From: Saprospiraceae bacterium
GTDB lineage: Bacteria > Bacteroidota > Bacteroidia > Chitinophagales > Saprospiraceae
Assembly (NCBI GenBank): GCA_016715985.1
Contig: JADJXD010000001.1
Location: 1,178,001 to 1,242,000 of the forward strand
DNA: 64,000 nucleotides
Direction of reading: 5' to 3'
Shown here: positions 1 to 9,253 of the stretch, one piece after another
How positions within the stretch are numbered: position 1 is the stretch's first letter
Layout of the letters: each line of letters opens with the position of its first letter
The notes under the pieces: model-generated
Told to the model about the DNA's origin: nothing
What the model saw: only the letters and a program-made list of their open reading frames with translations
Databases searched by the model: none
Made by a program: the position numbers and the translations under genes

Positions 1-1
1 G

Positions 2-526
2 GGGTTCAAAGGCACCGCTATTATCGGAATGAATGCTTCCCAGGTTGATGGCGACGATTGGGCAGGTTATGACAAGTTTGGTCTGCAGGTTGGTGGCAGA
101 TTGTCATATCGAATGGAAGGATCAATGGATGTGTCACTTGAAATGTTGTACAGTCAGCGAGGGGCAGCCGAAAAAAGATTTGCTAAAGGAGATGAAAAAA
201 ACATCCGTCTTAATTATTTTGAAATCCCTGTCATCTTTTCACTGAAAGATTGGTACATTGAGAAAGGAGATTACTATAAAGCACGGGCTGAAGCGGGCCT
301 TTCATACGGATACCTATTTGAAGTACAAACACCCCTGTTTGACGAGCAGAACTTTAAGAAAAACGACTTAAGCTGGCTTTTAGGCGTAGGTTATCAATTT
401 GGCAGAAGAATCGGAATGTCATTGAGATATACTTCTTCATTCGGTAAAATTTACAGAAACGAAATAGAAAATACCAATACTTTACTCAGTTATTTTTTAT
501 CGGCACGTCTGGAATTTCATTTTTAA
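2..526 (+). CDS. Outer-membrane beta-barrel protein, 3' part only
   Basis: The reading frame is open from the left edge of the window, so the true start lies outside; the Met at position 29 is internal. The visible ~174 residues alternate polar and hydrophobic residues in strand-like blocks (for example GLQVGGRLSYRM and ISLRY-type segments) and end in the aromatic residue Phe (RLEFHF), as outer-membrane barrels do. This resembles the PorT-like/porin-family barrels (OMP_b-brl_2) of Bacteroidota. The function is unknown; family assignment is by pattern only. Confidence 0.7.
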   Translation, partial: GFKGTAIIGMNASQVDGDDWAGYDKFGLQVGGRLSYRMEGSMDVSLEMLYSQRGAAEKRFAKGDEKNIRLNYFEIPVIFSLKDWYIEKGDYYKARAEAGLSYGYLFEVQTPLFDEQNFKKNDLSWLLGVGYQFGRRIGMSLRYTSSFGKIYRNEIENTNTLLSYFLSARLEFHF

Positions 527-581
527 AGCACATCTGAAATCAAGAAAATTTTAAGTATTGTACAATTTTAATTAAAATTAC

Positions 582-1076
582 ATGCAGAAAAATATTTTAA
601 TAAGCCTTTTCGCATTGGTCATCTTTGGAATCTCTTGTGATTCTAGAACACCTACTCAAGACAAAACGAATAACATTCCCCCTAAAACTTCTGTAGCCCA
701 AAATAATGAACCTATCCCCGGTGTCACTGCCGAAGTGATGCAGAGATTATTGGATGATTGTACTTTCATCGATTACATTTTTCATAATTTGCCTATCAGT
801 CTGAGTCAGGACGAGCGACCGAGTATTCAACAAAATGTATTATATATTGAATTCAACAGGCCAGTTGTAAGAATACCGGAAGGTTGCAGGCCCATAGCAC
901 GTAAATTTTTTCAGATAAACGGAGAGATTGTATATGATGTAGATGTCTATTTTACAAAGGGTTGTGCTTTCTATGTTTTTGTGAAAGACAATAAACCAGT
1001 TTATGCAAATTATATTTCGAAAGATGGTGTAGCCTTTTATAACAATATGATTAGCATGGTACAAAAACCGAAATAA
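582..1076 (+). CDS. Hypothetical lipoprotein
   Basis: This 164-residue protein starts with a lipoprotein signal peptide: a hydrophobic stretch followed by FGISC, with Cys19 as the likely lipidated residue. A Pro/Thr/Gln-rich linker (residues ~22-45) leads to a compact C-terminal domain with four Cys (DDCTF, EGCRP, KGCAF region), some of which could pair as disulfides in the periplasm. I do not recognise the family. It stands 56 bp after the upstream barrel gene and 26 bp before the phosphatase gene, on the same strand, so it could be cotranscribed with either. Confidence 0.7.
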   Translation: MQKNILISLFALVIFGISCDSRTPTQDKTNNIPPKTSVAQNNEPIPGVTAEVMQRLLDDCTFIDYIFHNLPISLSQDERPSIQQNVLYIEFNRPVVRIPEGCRPIARKFFQINGEIVYDVDVYFTKGCAFYVFVKDNKPVYANYISKDGVAFYNNMISMVQKPK

Positions 1077-1102
1077 CCCATTGTTTTAATATCATATGGA
1101 TA

Positions 1103-2023
1103 ATGAGCAGGTATGCAGTCATAGATTTGGGATCCAATACTTTTCATCTTTTGATTGTAGAAGTATTTGAAGATAACACTTGGGTTGAAGTTTACAGAAG
1201 CAGAAGATTTACGGGACTTTCTGATGGGGGAATAGAAACTCTGAAAGACGAATCCATTAGTAGAAGTTTCGATGCATTACTTGATTTTATGCATCAAATC
1301 AGATATTTTCATGTTCAGGAATTAAGAATAATCGGTACAGCGGCATTAAGAACTGCTGAGAACAAAAATGATTTTATACAAGTTGCAGAAAAAATTACAA
1401 ACCATAAAATAGAAATAATATCCGGTCTTCAGGAAGCAAAATTTATCTTTGATGGTATCATGCTTCAGCCAAAAGCCAGACAGGGAAAACAATTCATAGT
1501 GGATATTGGTGGCGGGAGTACTGAGTTTATCCTGACTGAAAATGGAAAAATGCTCCATTCAGAAAGTTTTAAGTTGGGGATTGGGGTTTTGGCTGAATTA
1601 TTTCATCATCATGAACCAATATCAGAAGAAGAGCTGACCGGAATGAACTTATATATTACTGATATGATGTCTGATTTTATAAAAAAAATAGATTATCACA
1701 AACCTGAAATTCTAACCGGCGCCTCAGGATCTTTTGAAATTCTGGAACTTTTGAGCGGTAAAGAATCAAAATATGGCGAAACAAATGAAGTTACTACAGC
1801 AGAATTTTTAAAGGTTTATCACAAAATAGTAAGCGCCAACTTAAAAGAAAGACTTCAAATGAAGCATCTCCCTAAAGAAAGAGCCAAACTTAGTCCTGTG
1901 GGACTAGCATTGATGTATAACGTGATCAGAGTCAGTAAAGTGGAAAAAATCCTTATTTCCTCCTATGCAATGAAAGAAGGAATATTGTCTGAAATGATTG
2001 CTCTGACTCAAAGTTCTAAGTAA
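1103..2023 (+). CDS. Ppx/GppA family exopolyphosphatase
   Basis: The 306-residue protein has the two signature loops of the Ppx/GppA branch of the ASKHA (sugar kinase/Hsp70/actin) fold: DLGSNTFHLL near residue 7 and DIGGGSTEF near residue 134. Members hydrolyse polyphosphate and/or the terminal phosphate of pppGpp; this short version has no C-terminal HD domain and matches the ~300-residue Bacteroidota form. Which substrate it prefers cannot be told. Its stop codon (2021-2023) directly abuts the stop codon of rbfA on the other strand (2024-2026), so no spacer is left for a terminator between the convergent genes. Confidence 0.88.
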   Translation: MSRYAVIDLGSNTFHLLIVEVFEDNTWVEVYRSRRFTGLSDGGIETLKDESISRSFDALLDFMHQIRYFHVQELRIIGTAALRTAENKNDFIQVAEKITNHKIEIISGLQEAKFIFDGIMLQPKARQGKQFIVDIGGGSTEFILTENGKMLHSESFKLGIGVLAELFHHHEPISEEELTGMNLYITDMMSDFIKKIDYHKPEILTGASGSFEILELLSGKESKYGETNEVTTAEFLKVYHKIVSANLKERLQMKHLPKERAKLSPVGLALMYNVIRVSKVEKILISSYAMKEGILSEMIALTQSSK

Positions 2024-2401
2024 TTATTCCTCTTCTTGATTTTCTGCAGCGGCGACAGGCTGTATTTTCTTAAAAAGTTCATCTATCCGGTACATCTCAT
2101 CTAATGTTTCATCCATAAAAAATGCAATCTGAGGAATCCGGCGTACATGATTACGGATACGTGCCGCGAGCTCCTGCTTAAGAAGGTGTGTATGATTGCT
2201 GAGTCGGGTGAGTACATTGTCTTTATCATTTGTATTAAAAATGCTGACATAAATCTTGGCGGAAGCAAGGTCAGGTGTCATTTTTACATTTGTGACAGTA
2301 ACAAATGCATCTCCGTATATATAAGTACCATGCTGCTGAAAAATAGGTCCAAAATTTCTTTTTATCATCTCGCTTACCTGCAACTGTCTTTTGCTATCCA
2401 T
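2024..2401 (-). CDS. rbfA: 30S ribosome-binding factor RbfA
   Basis: RbfA is a cold-shock KH-fold protein that binds the 30S subunit and helps mature the 16S rRNA 5' end. The protein starts MDSKRQLQVSEMIKRNF and continues with the type II KH-like block (VTVTNVKMTPDLASAKIYVS) and the R-x-x-PQIAFFMDE motif of the family. The ORF is open to 2461, but I chose the ATG at 2401: a promoter-like TACTTTTG box on the minus strand lies at 2417-2424, which leaves no room for the longer start, and family members begin at this point. About 125 residues, with an acidic C-terminal tail. Confidence 0.88.
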   Translation of the reverse strand: MDSKRQLQVSEMIKRNFGPIFQQHGTYIYGDAFVTVTNVKMTPDLASAKIYVSIFNTNDKDNVLTRLSNHTHLLKQELAARIRNHVRRIPQIAFFMDETLDEMYRIDELFKKIQPVAAAENQEEE

Positions 2402-2560
2402 AATTCCATTTTGCGACAAAAGTAATAAATTACACGCAATCCTACCGAATCTATGTCTCAAATAAGGTCTATTATAAATTATTAAGTCTCAAAAGTCGGG
2501 CCAAATGGGATTATGAGGGATATATTAATATCATCTGATCTATAAGTCTTATGGTATATT

Positions 2561-2592
2561 TTTGTGCTTTCACCAATTAGAATCTATCTTTG
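2561..2592 (+). promoter_or_regulatory. Bacteroidota-type promoter of recG
   Basis: TTTG at 2561-2564, a 20-nt spacer and TATCTTTG at 2585-2592 match the Bacteroidota -33/-7 consensus (TTTG...TAnnTTTG). Transcription would begin around 2599, giving a leader of about 15 nt before the TTG start at 2614. Confidence 0.7.
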
Positions 2593-2613
2593 TAGCAAAC
2601 ATTCCATTTAACA

Positions 2614-4737
2614 TTGGCATATCAACCTGAAAAATTGCTGGACACACCCATTGAATTCATGAAAGGCATCGGGCCTGTTAAAGGTGATGTTTTAAAAAAA
2701 GAGCTCAGGATATTTACTGTCGGCGATTTTCTTTTTACCTATCCGTTCAGATATATTGATCGCACCCAATTTCATTTGATCAAGGACCTTCAGATGGATG
2801 GAGACATGGTGCAATTGAAAGGAACACTATTATCATTAGAAAAAGTAAAAGGTAAAAATCAAAGATCCAGGCTTACCGGTGTGTTGAGAGACGAAACGGG
2901 ATTTTTGGAATTGGTATGGTTTCAGGGAGTAAACTGGATTGAGAAAATACTTCAAACCGGTCAGGAATATATCCTGTATGGTAGGCTAACAGTATTCGGA
3001 GGTAAAAAAAGTATGGTTCATCCGGAAATGGAGTTGATCTCAGAAGCACAGGTGACACTTACGAGTACTTTTGACCCTGTATATAACAGTACTGAAAAAC
3101 TGGAAGGCAAAGGATTGGACAATAAAGCCAGAAGGAAGTTGGTAAGACTGCTTCTCAAAAGTGTCAGTGAAAAGGACATACCGGAAAATCTGCCGGAATA
3201 TGTCATCGATAAACTAAAAATCTGCTCCCGAATCGATTCTGTTAGATGGATTCACCTTCCTTCCACAGAACAGGAAAAAAATCTGGCCGTCAACCGTATT
3301 AAATTTGAAGAGTTCTTTTTCCTTCAGATGCGTTTGCTGATGAACAAAATGCTTCGAAAACAAAAATACCGGAGTCATCCCTTTCTGAAACTGGGTGATT
3401 ATTTCAATAAATTTTATGCTGAAAAAATGCCTTTTGAGCTAACCAATGCGCAAAAAAGAGTCATTAAAGAAATCAGAAGCGATCTGGTAAAGTCAGTACA
3501 AATGAACAGGTTATTGCAAGGCGACGTCGGCAGTGGCAAAACGATTGTTGCTCTTATCACCATGATAATGGCATTGGACAATGGTTTTCAGAGTTGTCTC
3601 ATGGCTCCTACTGAAATACTGGCACAACAACATTACATTTCTATCACATCTCTGCTCGAAGGAACCGGCATCCGGGTTTCATTTCTTTCCGGTAGCATCA
3701 AAGGCAATAAAAGAAAAGACATCCTTACCAATCTGAAAGCCGGAGATATACATTTTTTAATAGGAACTCACGCTTTGATAGAAGATCATGTAGAATTCAG
3801 CCAACTGGGTCTTGCCATTGTAGATGAACAACATCGTTTCGGTGTCGCACAAAGAGCTGCATTATGGAAAAAGACAGCTTCATACGCTCCGCATGTGCTC
3901 GTCATGACAGCCACACCTATTCCGAGGACGCTGGCGATGACGCTCTATGGAGACCTCGATGTTTCTGTGATTGATGAATTGCCACCCGGCAGAAAGGATA
4001 TCAAAACTATCCATAAATATGAAACTGCCCGGCCACAGATCATTCAGTTTATGCATAGTGAAATTGCAAAAGGAAGGCAGATTTATGTAGTCTATCCGTT
4101 AATTGAAGAATCTGAAAAATTAGACCTGCAGAATCTGAATGACGGATATGAACGACTGCTGCAATATTTTCCACCACCGGATTTTCAGATCAGCGTCGTG
4201 CATGGCAGAATGAAAGCCAGGGATAAAGATTTTGAAATGCAAAGATTTGTTTCCGGCGTTACACAGATTATGGTAGCAACTACGGTCATAGAAGTAGGTG
4301 TGAATGTACCGAATGCATCTGTCATGATTATCGAAAATACGGAACGATTCGGATTGTCTCAGTTACATCAGTTAAGAGGCAGAGTAGGTCGTGGTGCCGA
4401 TCAATCTTATTGTATTCTTATGACAGATTATAAAATTTCAAAAGAAGGCAGAGAAAGAATACAGACGATGGTCAGAACAAACAACGGTTTTGAAATTGCA
4501 GAAGCCGATCTGAAACTCCGTGGACCCGGCGACATTCAGGGTACGCAACAAAGCGGTCTCCTCGACTTCAAATTATTGAATATCAGTACGGATAGAGCAA
4601 TCATGGATGCTGCCAGGAATATTGCACTGAGAATAATCGAAAGTGATCCTGAACTTGCTAAGCCCATTCATTTGACATTGAAGGAGCATCTTACCTTGCT
4701 CAGAAATAAACATAAAGATTGGAGTAGGATTTCCTGA
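2614..4737 (+). CDS. recG: ATP-dependent DNA helicase RecG
   Basis: RecG is a superfamily 2 helicase that reverses stalled replication forks and branch-migrates Holliday junctions. The 707 residues show the N-terminal wedge/OB domain (residues ~1-260), Walker A GDVGSGKT near 303, the DEQH box (VDEQHRFG) near 404, motif III MTATPIPRTL near 430, and the C-terminal helicase motifs ending in QLHQLRGRVGRG. The start is a TTG: an in-frame TAG lies at 2593-2595, the first downstream ATG would delete the conserved LDTPIEFMKGIGP start, and the promoter box at 2585-2592 fits a TTG start with a short leader. Single-gene transcription unit. Confidence 0.95.
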   Translation: MAYQPEKLLDTPIEFMKGIGPVKGDVLKKELRIFTVGDFLFTYPFRYIDRTQFHLIKDLQMDGDMVQLKGTLLSLEKVKGKNQRSRLTGVLRDETGFLELVWFQGVNWIEKILQTGQEYILYGRLTVFGGKKSMVHPEMELISEAQVTLTSTFDPVYNSTEKLEGKGLDNKARRKLVRLLLKSVSEKDIPENLPEYVIDKLKICSRIDSVRWIHLPSTEQEKNLAVNRIKFEEFFFLQMRLLMNKMLRKQKYRSHPFLKLGDYFNKFYAEKMPFELTNAQKRVIKEIRSDLVKSVQMNRLLQGDVGSGKTIVALITMIMALDNGFQSCLMAPTEILAQQHYISITSLLEGTGIRVSFLSGSIKGNKRKDILTNLKAGDIHFLIGTHALIEDHVEFSQLGLAIVDEQHRFGVAQRAALWKKTASYAPHVLVMTATPIPRTLAMTLYGDLDVSVIDELPPGRKDIKTIHKYETARPQIIQFMHSEIAKGRQIYVVYPLIEESEKLDLQNLNDGYERLLQYFPPPDFQISVVHGRMKARDKDFEMQRFVSGVTQIMVATTVIEVGVNVPNASVMIIENTERFGLSQLHQLRGRVGRGADQSYCILMTDYKISKEGRERIQTMVRTNNGFEIAEADLKLRGPGDIQGTQQSGLLDFKLLNISTDRAIMDAARNIALRIIESDPELAKPIHLTLKEHLTLLRNKHKDWSRIS

Positions 4738-4787
4738 TTGTAAGAAGTTTGTAATATTGTAAAACATAGTATCTCTCAATAGCATCT

Positions 4788-5225
4788 TTACTCTTCTGTC
4801 TCTTCATCCCGAAGTTTATTCAACAGGTTTCCTCTGGTTGATTTTACGGCGCCTGTCGTTTTTTTGGCTGTCAAGCGTTTTTCAATTGAATCTTTTGTAG
4901 GTTTTGTAGCTTTTCTGGGTTTGTCTTCCTGCAAAGCTTTGGAGATGATGTCGTGCAACTTTTTGATAACCAGTTCTTTATTTTTCAACTGACTGCGTGT
5001 CACTTGTGACGTTAACCTCAAGGTTGTATCGTCATCCGAAAGCCTGGATTTTAACTTTTCTACAATTTTCAATTTTTGGTCATCAGACAACAATTTGGAA
5101 GTAAAAATATTAAATTGTAGTTCGGCTTTTGTTTCTGTTTTATTGACGTTTTGTCCACCGGGACCGCTGCTCCTGGCAAAACTAAAAACACATTCAGTTG
5201 TGAGGTCGGGTAATTCAAATTTCAT
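4788..5225 (-). CDS. arfB: Alternative ribosome-rescue factor ArfB (peptidyl-tRNA hydrolase)
   Basis: ArfB (YaeJ) enters ribosomes stalled at the end of a truncated mRNA and releases the nascent chain. The 145-residue protein carries the release-factor catalytic signature SSGPGGQNVNK at residues ~19-29, including the GGQ that reaches the peptidyl-transferase centre. It lacks the codon-recognition domains of RF1/RF2 and ends in a Lys/Arg-rich tail (residues ~100-140), which in ArfB plugs the empty mRNA channel. Convergent with recG; the two stops are 50 bp apart. Confidence 0.9.
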   Translation of the reverse strand: MKFELPDLTTECVFSFARSSGPGGQNVNKTETKAELQFNIFTSKLLSDDQKLKIVEKLKSRLSDDDTTLRLTSQVTRSQLKNKELVIKKLHDIISKALQEDKPRKATKPTKDSIEKRLTAKKTTGAVKSTRGNLLNKLRDEETEE

Positions 5226-5284
5226 TTTTAGTACAATTTAAGCAATTTACAGAATTTTCAAAATAAATTCCAACCTTCCCTTCA

Positions 5285-6517
5285 TCAATTCTTCTTTTCC
5301 CATACCCTATAGATTGCTGACTGATTAAAAATATGCGTCAATATGTTTCTGTCTTCATTTGATAGGCTAATGTTTCGTCTTCTCATAACAATCTCTGCTG
5401 TGTCCAAAGCTTTGTTTATCTGATGGGTCATAAATCCGGACGCACCTCCCCATGAAAATGAAGGGATAAATGTTCTCGGAAATCCATCGCCAAAAATATT
5501 GGATGCAACGCCTACGACGGTGCCGGTATTCAACATTGTATTGATAGCAGTCTTGCTGTGGTCCCCCATAATCAAGCCGCAAAACTGCAATCCCGTGTCT
5601 TCAAATTTTTCTTTTACGTAAGACCAGATTTTGACGGGAAGATAATTATTTTTTAGGTTGGATGTATTGGTATCTGCACCGAGATTGCACCATTCTCCGA
5701 TCACACTATTTCCTAAATAACCATCGTGACTTTTATTGGAATTTGCCATAATGATACTGTTGTTGATTTCACCACCTGCTTTTGAAAAAGGCCCGACGGT
5801 GGTAGGACCATAAATTTTTGCCCCCATTTTCACAACGGCTCCTTCCCCTAATGCAAATGGACCTCTGATCATTGCACCTTCCATGATGAGACTATCTTTT
5901 CCCATGTAAATAGGTCCTGCTTGCGTATTAAATATAACACATTCTGCTACGACACCTGATTCAGCAAAGACAGGGTAGTCCCCGATAATCGTATTTGTCG
6001 AAGAAAGAGGGGATGATTCCCTGCCTTCTGTCAGTAATTTAAAATCAAATTCGATATTCTGGCCATTATAAGTGAATAAATCATAAGGCCTTGATATCCT
6101 TCTGACCTTAAAATCTGATTGATTGGTCAGGTCTATACTTTTTAGATGGCTGAATGCCTTAGTACTGTTTAAAGCATCAAACTGGTCTTCTGAAAGTCTG
6201 GCTATGAGCATTTCATCGCCCATCACGATGGCTTCATTTGTTCCTAATTGTCTGATATATGACAAAAGTGCTTCATCAGGCAGCACCGTGCTGTTGATTA
6301 ACAGGTTGTCCTTTTCTATTTCAATGGGATACTTTTCAGAAAGATAATCCTGTGTTATAAAACTGCCGGTTCCCTGCAGAATCATTTCCCACTTTTCTCT
6401 GATGGTAAGGATGCCTGCTCTCAGCTCACATACGGGTTTGGTGTAAGTGAGTGGTAATAAATGATGCCAGTGATCATCACAGAAGAAAATGAGATTGGAT
6501 GGAAGGGTGTTTTTCAT
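5285..6517 (-). CDS. GlmU-like sugar nucleotidyltransferase/acetyltransferase (Bacteroidota type)
   Basis: 410 residues resembling the alternative GlmU of Bacteroidota (the TIGR03991 type), which is proposed to make UDP-GlcNAc from glucosamine-1-phosphate for peptidoglycan and LPS. The N-terminal half opens with NLIFFCDDHWHHLLPLTYT and KPVCELRAGILTIREKW, the family hallmark that replaces the classical GlmU pyrophosphorylase loop. Residues ~190-345 are hexapeptide repeats of a left-handed beta-helix (IGDYPVF, IYMGKDSLI, MIRGPFALGEGAVVKMGAKIYG), the acyltransferase part. The enzymatic role follows from the family, not from residues I can verify here. Confidence 0.8.
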   Translation of the reverse strand: MKNTLPSNLIFFCDDHWHHLLPLTYTKPVCELRAGILTIREKWEMILQGTGSFITQDYLSEKYPIEIEKDNLLINSTVLPDEALLSYIRQLGTNEAIVMGDEMLIARLSEDQFDALNSTKAFSHLKSIDLTNQSDFKVRRISRPYDLFTYNGQNIEFDFKLLTEGRESSPLSSTNTIIGDYPVFAESGVVAECVIFNTQAGPIYMGKDSLIMEGAMIRGPFALGEGAVVKMGAKIYGPTTVGPFSKAGGEINNSIIMANSNKSHDGYLGNSVIGEWCNLGADTNTSNLKNNYLPVKIWSYVKEKFEDTGLQFCGLIMGDHSKTAINTMLNTGTVVGVASNIFGDGFPRTFIPSFSWGGASGFMTHQINKALDTAEIVMRRRNISLSNEDRNILTHIFNQSAIYRVWEKKN

Positions 6518-6550
6518 AAGATAAGGATTTCAAAATAATGGGTTCAGGTA

Positions 6551-6583
6551 CAAACAAAAAGAGCCCTCAAAATGAAGGCTCTC
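6551..6583 (-). terminator. Intrinsic terminator after rpmE2
   Basis: AGAGCC (6560-6565) pairs with GGCTCT (6577-6582); read on the minus strand the hairpin is followed by TTTTTGTTTG. It stands 25 bp beyond the L31 stop codon. Confidence 0.75.
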
Positions 6584-6607
6584 TGTAAAATATGTTATCA
6601 GTTGAAA

Positions 6608-6865
6608 TTATTTATTAGTGAATTTCGCAAATTTCTTATTGAATTTATCAATTCTACCTGCAGTATCCACAAATTTAACTTTTCCTGTAAAGAACGGATG
6701 AGAAAAAGCTGAAACTTCCATCTTTACCAATGGGTATTCTTTACCGTCCGTATATGTAATCGTCTCACGGGATTTTGTACATGATCTGGTAAGCAACATT
6801 TCATCATTGGAAATATCTTTAAAAACAACCATTCTGTATTCTTTTGGATGAAGGTCCTTTTTCAT
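6608..6865 (-). CDS. rpmE2: 50S ribosomal protein L31, type B (zinc-independent)
   Basis: 85 residues opening MKKDLHPKEYRMVVFKD and containing the L31 core SHPFFTGKVKFVDTAGRIDKFNKKF. The CxxC zinc ligands of type A L31 are absent (only one Cys, in TRSCTKS), which defines the type B form; it sits at the subunit interface of the 50S subunit. A TACTTTTG promoter box lies on the minus strand at 6925-6932, about 60 bp upstream, and an intrinsic terminator follows the gene, so it is probably transcribed alone. In other bacteria this type relieves zinc demand; no Zur site could be identified here. Confidence 0.95.
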   Translation of the reverse strand: MKKDLHPKEYRMVVFKDISNDEMLLTRSCTKSRETITYTDGKEYPLVKMEVSAFSHPFFTGKVKFVDTAGRIDKFNKKFAKFTNK

Positions 6866-7011
6866 TTATCGGGTATTTTATTTATTATCTAAGATTATTG
6901 ATATCATTTTTCCAAAACGGACTGCAAAAGTAAATCTTTTTAATTTAAATTCTGAAAAAAAATAAAAATTATTCTGAATTTATATCAAATTTTATGGATT
7001 TTAGCTAAAAA

Positions 7012-7758
7012 TCAGGTGTTTAAAGCACCGCAAACACTCAAAACCTGCCCGGAAACATAAGTTGACATATCACTTCCGAGATACACACAAGCATTGGCAA
7101 CGTCATCACCTGCTCCCAATCTCTTCAATGGAATGTTATCTGTGTAAGCTTTTTTCTGTTCTTCGGTAAGTCCATGTGTCATATCGGTTTCAATAAAACC
7201 GGGTGCAATGGCATTACATCTGATATTCCTGGAACCAACTTCTTTGGCTATTGACTTGGTAAAACCGATAATTCCTGCCTTGGAAGCTGCGTAGTTTGCC
7301 TGACCTGCATTTCCAAATACACCGACTACGGAACTCATGTTGATAATAGAACCGGATTTGTTTTTCATCATGGGTTTCAGTATGTGTTTGGTCAGGTTGA
7401 ACACAGATTTCAGATTTACTTCTATGACCTGATCCCATTGTTCTTCACTCATCCTGAGCATCAGGGTATCTTTTGTAATACCTGCATTATTAATTAGAAT
7501 ATCTACTTTACCAAACTCCTCCACCACGTCATTTACCAATTTTTCTGCCTGGGTGTAGTCAGAAGCGTCGGATCTGAGCGCAATTACTTTCACGCCATAA
7601 GATGAAGCTTCGTTTGCGATTTCAAGTGCTTTTTCTTCGGATGACAGATATGTAAATGCCACATCAGCCCCTTCAGATGCAAATTTCTTAACGATAGACT
7701 CCCCTATTCCTCTTGATCCGCCTGTGATTAAGGCCACTTTACCGGTTAATAAACCCAT
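7012..7758 (-). CDS. fabG: 3-oxoacyl-ACP reductase FabG
   Basis: This 248-residue short-chain dehydrogenase reduces 3-oxoacyl-ACP with NADPH in the fatty-acid elongation cycle. It has the cofactor loop TGGSRGIGES at residues ~13-22, NNAGIT near 90, and the catalytic Ser-Tyr-Lys set (INMSSVVG, then NYAASKAG near 155). The C-terminus (YVSGQVLSVCGAL) is that of FabG rather than of other SDRs. A minus-strand TACTTTTG box lies at 7775-7782, about 17 bp before the start. No other fab genes are adjacent. Confidence 0.92.
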   Translation of the reverse strand: MGLLTGKVALITGGSRGIGESIVKKFASEGADVAFTYLSSEEKALEIANEASSYGVKVIALRSDASDYTQAEKLVNDVVEEFGKVDILINNAGITKDTLMLRMSEEQWDQVIEVNLKSVFNLTKHILKPMMKNKSGSIINMSSVVGVFGNAGQANYAASKAGIIGFTKSIAKEVGSRNIRCNAIAPGFIETDMTHGLTEEQKKAYTDNIPLKRLGAGDDVANACVYLGSDMSTYVSGQVLSVCGALNT

Positions 7759-7883
7759 GATTTTAAATTTTGAACAAAAGTAAACGATTTTTTCAAAGCT
7801 TTGAATTTTTGAAGCGGAATATATCTCATCTACTTATACATTTGAGCGTTGTATTAAGCAGCTGTGTATAAATGACAGGCATC

Positions 7884-8939
7884 CTATGAGCCATCTTTTT
7901 CGAAGATGTGGAGTACTTTGTCATTTGCTAACACATATACCTTGTCTCCGGAAACTTGTATCTCTTTTAGTTTTGTGAATACTTCGGGTCTATGAGCCAT
8001 AGGTATCGGGTCTGACACATATTCTATTTTTTTAAGAATGGTATTCAAAATTGCAAAACGGCCCTGCTCCTGTACTAAAAAGTAAAGCTTATCGCCTTGT
8101 ATCACATTATTTTTACTGATATCCTGTGGATTGATGCCGTACTTTTCATATTCATTTTTTAGACCATAAACTGTAGTATCAGTATTTCCATTATTGTGTG
8201 AGATCTCATAATACAGATCAACAAAAAGGCCTTGTAACATCGATTTTTCATAGTTAATGATATAGTGGGTCTGAAAAAAAGGCATTTCGATGGCAGGTCT
8301 TTCTATAGTGGTTTCACCTGTCAGGTGGTCTATAAATGTCAGTCTTTCATTTACATTTCCGGTTTGCATATCCAAAACCAATATTTCATTTGCATTGAGT
8401 TTGATAAATAAAGATGTATCGATCACGCCTATAAAATCTTTCAGTTCGTATCTCTGATCTGTATCCGTATTATCTTTCCACATGCCCAAGGATTTCAAGT
8501 CGTATTGCCATAGTTGGACGGTAGTAGGTAGGGAATAGCAATTAATAATTTTATCTTTGTAAAAAACTATTACATCGCCTTCCACTAAAAATTTAAAAAG
8601 CTTATAATCCAAAAAAAAATTAAATTTCTTCTCTTCTATATTAAACAATTCTGTACATCCATTTCGGCTTACCAATAAAAGATTTTTATCTATAACTTTT
8701 TTAATAAAAATGTTTCCAAAAAACAGAACTTCATTAAATATTAAATATGAATTACCATCTATATCAGATATATAGAAATATGGATTTTCAAATTTAATCT
8801 CTTGCAGTGATTTAGTAGATTCAATATATACTTTACCTGAGATATCGGATAACCCACTTTGAGAACTTAGATATATTTGGCCTTCATTGATTGCAAAAGA
8901 TCTAACATTTTCAATTTTATTAAAAATTTTATACAACAT
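7884..8939 (-). CDS. Hypothetical protein, possible beta-propeller
   Basis: 351 residues with no signal peptide. The chain is made of short repeated strand-rich blocks of 40-50 residues (for example INEGQIYLSSQSG, NVIQGDKLYFLVQEQGRFAIL, QVSGDKVYVLANDKVLHIFE), which suggests a WD40/PQQ-like beta-propeller in the cytoplasm. I recognise no family. The start ATG is separated by 2 bp from the stop of the upstream 103-residue ORF, so the two are likely translationally coupled. The G+C content is lower than that of the fabG side. Confidence 0.65.
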   Translation of the reverse strand: MLYKIFNKIENVRSFAINEGQIYLSSQSGLSDISGKVYIESTKSLQEIKFENPYFYISDIDGNSYLIFNEVLFFGNIFIKKVIDKNLLLVSRNGCTELFNIEEKKFNFFLDYKLFKFLVEGDVIVFYKDKIINCYSLPTTVQLWQYDLKSLGMWKDNTDTDQRYELKDFIGVIDTSLFIKLNANEILVLDMQTGNVNERLTFIDHLTGETTIERPAIEMPFFQTHYIINYEKSMLQGLFVDLYYEISHNNGNTDTTVYGLKNEYEKYGINPQDISKNNVIQGDKLYFLVQEQGRFAILNTILKKIEYVSDPIPMAHRPEVFTKLKEIQVSGDKVYVLANDKVLHIFEKDGS

Positions 8940-8941
8940 AT

Positions 8942-9253
8942 TTACTCTGATTTTATGAATGCATTTAATATTCCATCAATTTTCGAACTTGTTAAATCAG
9001 CAACCGATTCAAGTTCCAAACTTAATTTTAACTCAGGTCTCATCGCATCAAAAATTTCTACTTTCTTAGCTACAAACAACTCCTTAAAAGCATTTTTCAC
9101 TTGAGTTTCGCTGGCTTTGGAGCTGTTGAAGATGTAATGCAGTTCATTGATATCTGTGATGTCCTGAAGGTATCTTTCAAACTGCTGCAGAAACTTTGGC
9201 CTGTTACCCGTTCTAGCGTAAGTTTCAGTCTGCTTCAAGCCTGATAAATGCAA
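8942..9253 (-). CDS. Hypothetical helical protein, probably missing its true N-terminus
   Basis: From about residue 17 (NRPKFLQQFERYLQ) to the end, the protein is a plausible soluble helical domain of unknown family. The first ~15 codons, including the only ATG, lie inside the dispersed element at 9215-9481 (the residues HLSGLKQTETYA are the element's sequence read in reverse). Either the element replaced the original 5' end and the gene is a remnant, or an internal start is used. It stands 2 bp upstream of the 351-residue propeller-like gene on the same strand. The family is not recognised. Confidence 0.45.
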   Translation of the reverse strand: MHLSGLKQTETYARTGNRPKFLQQFERYLQDITDINELHYIFNSSKASETQVKNAFKELFVAKKVEIFDAMRPELKLSLELESVADLTSSKIDGILNAFIKSE

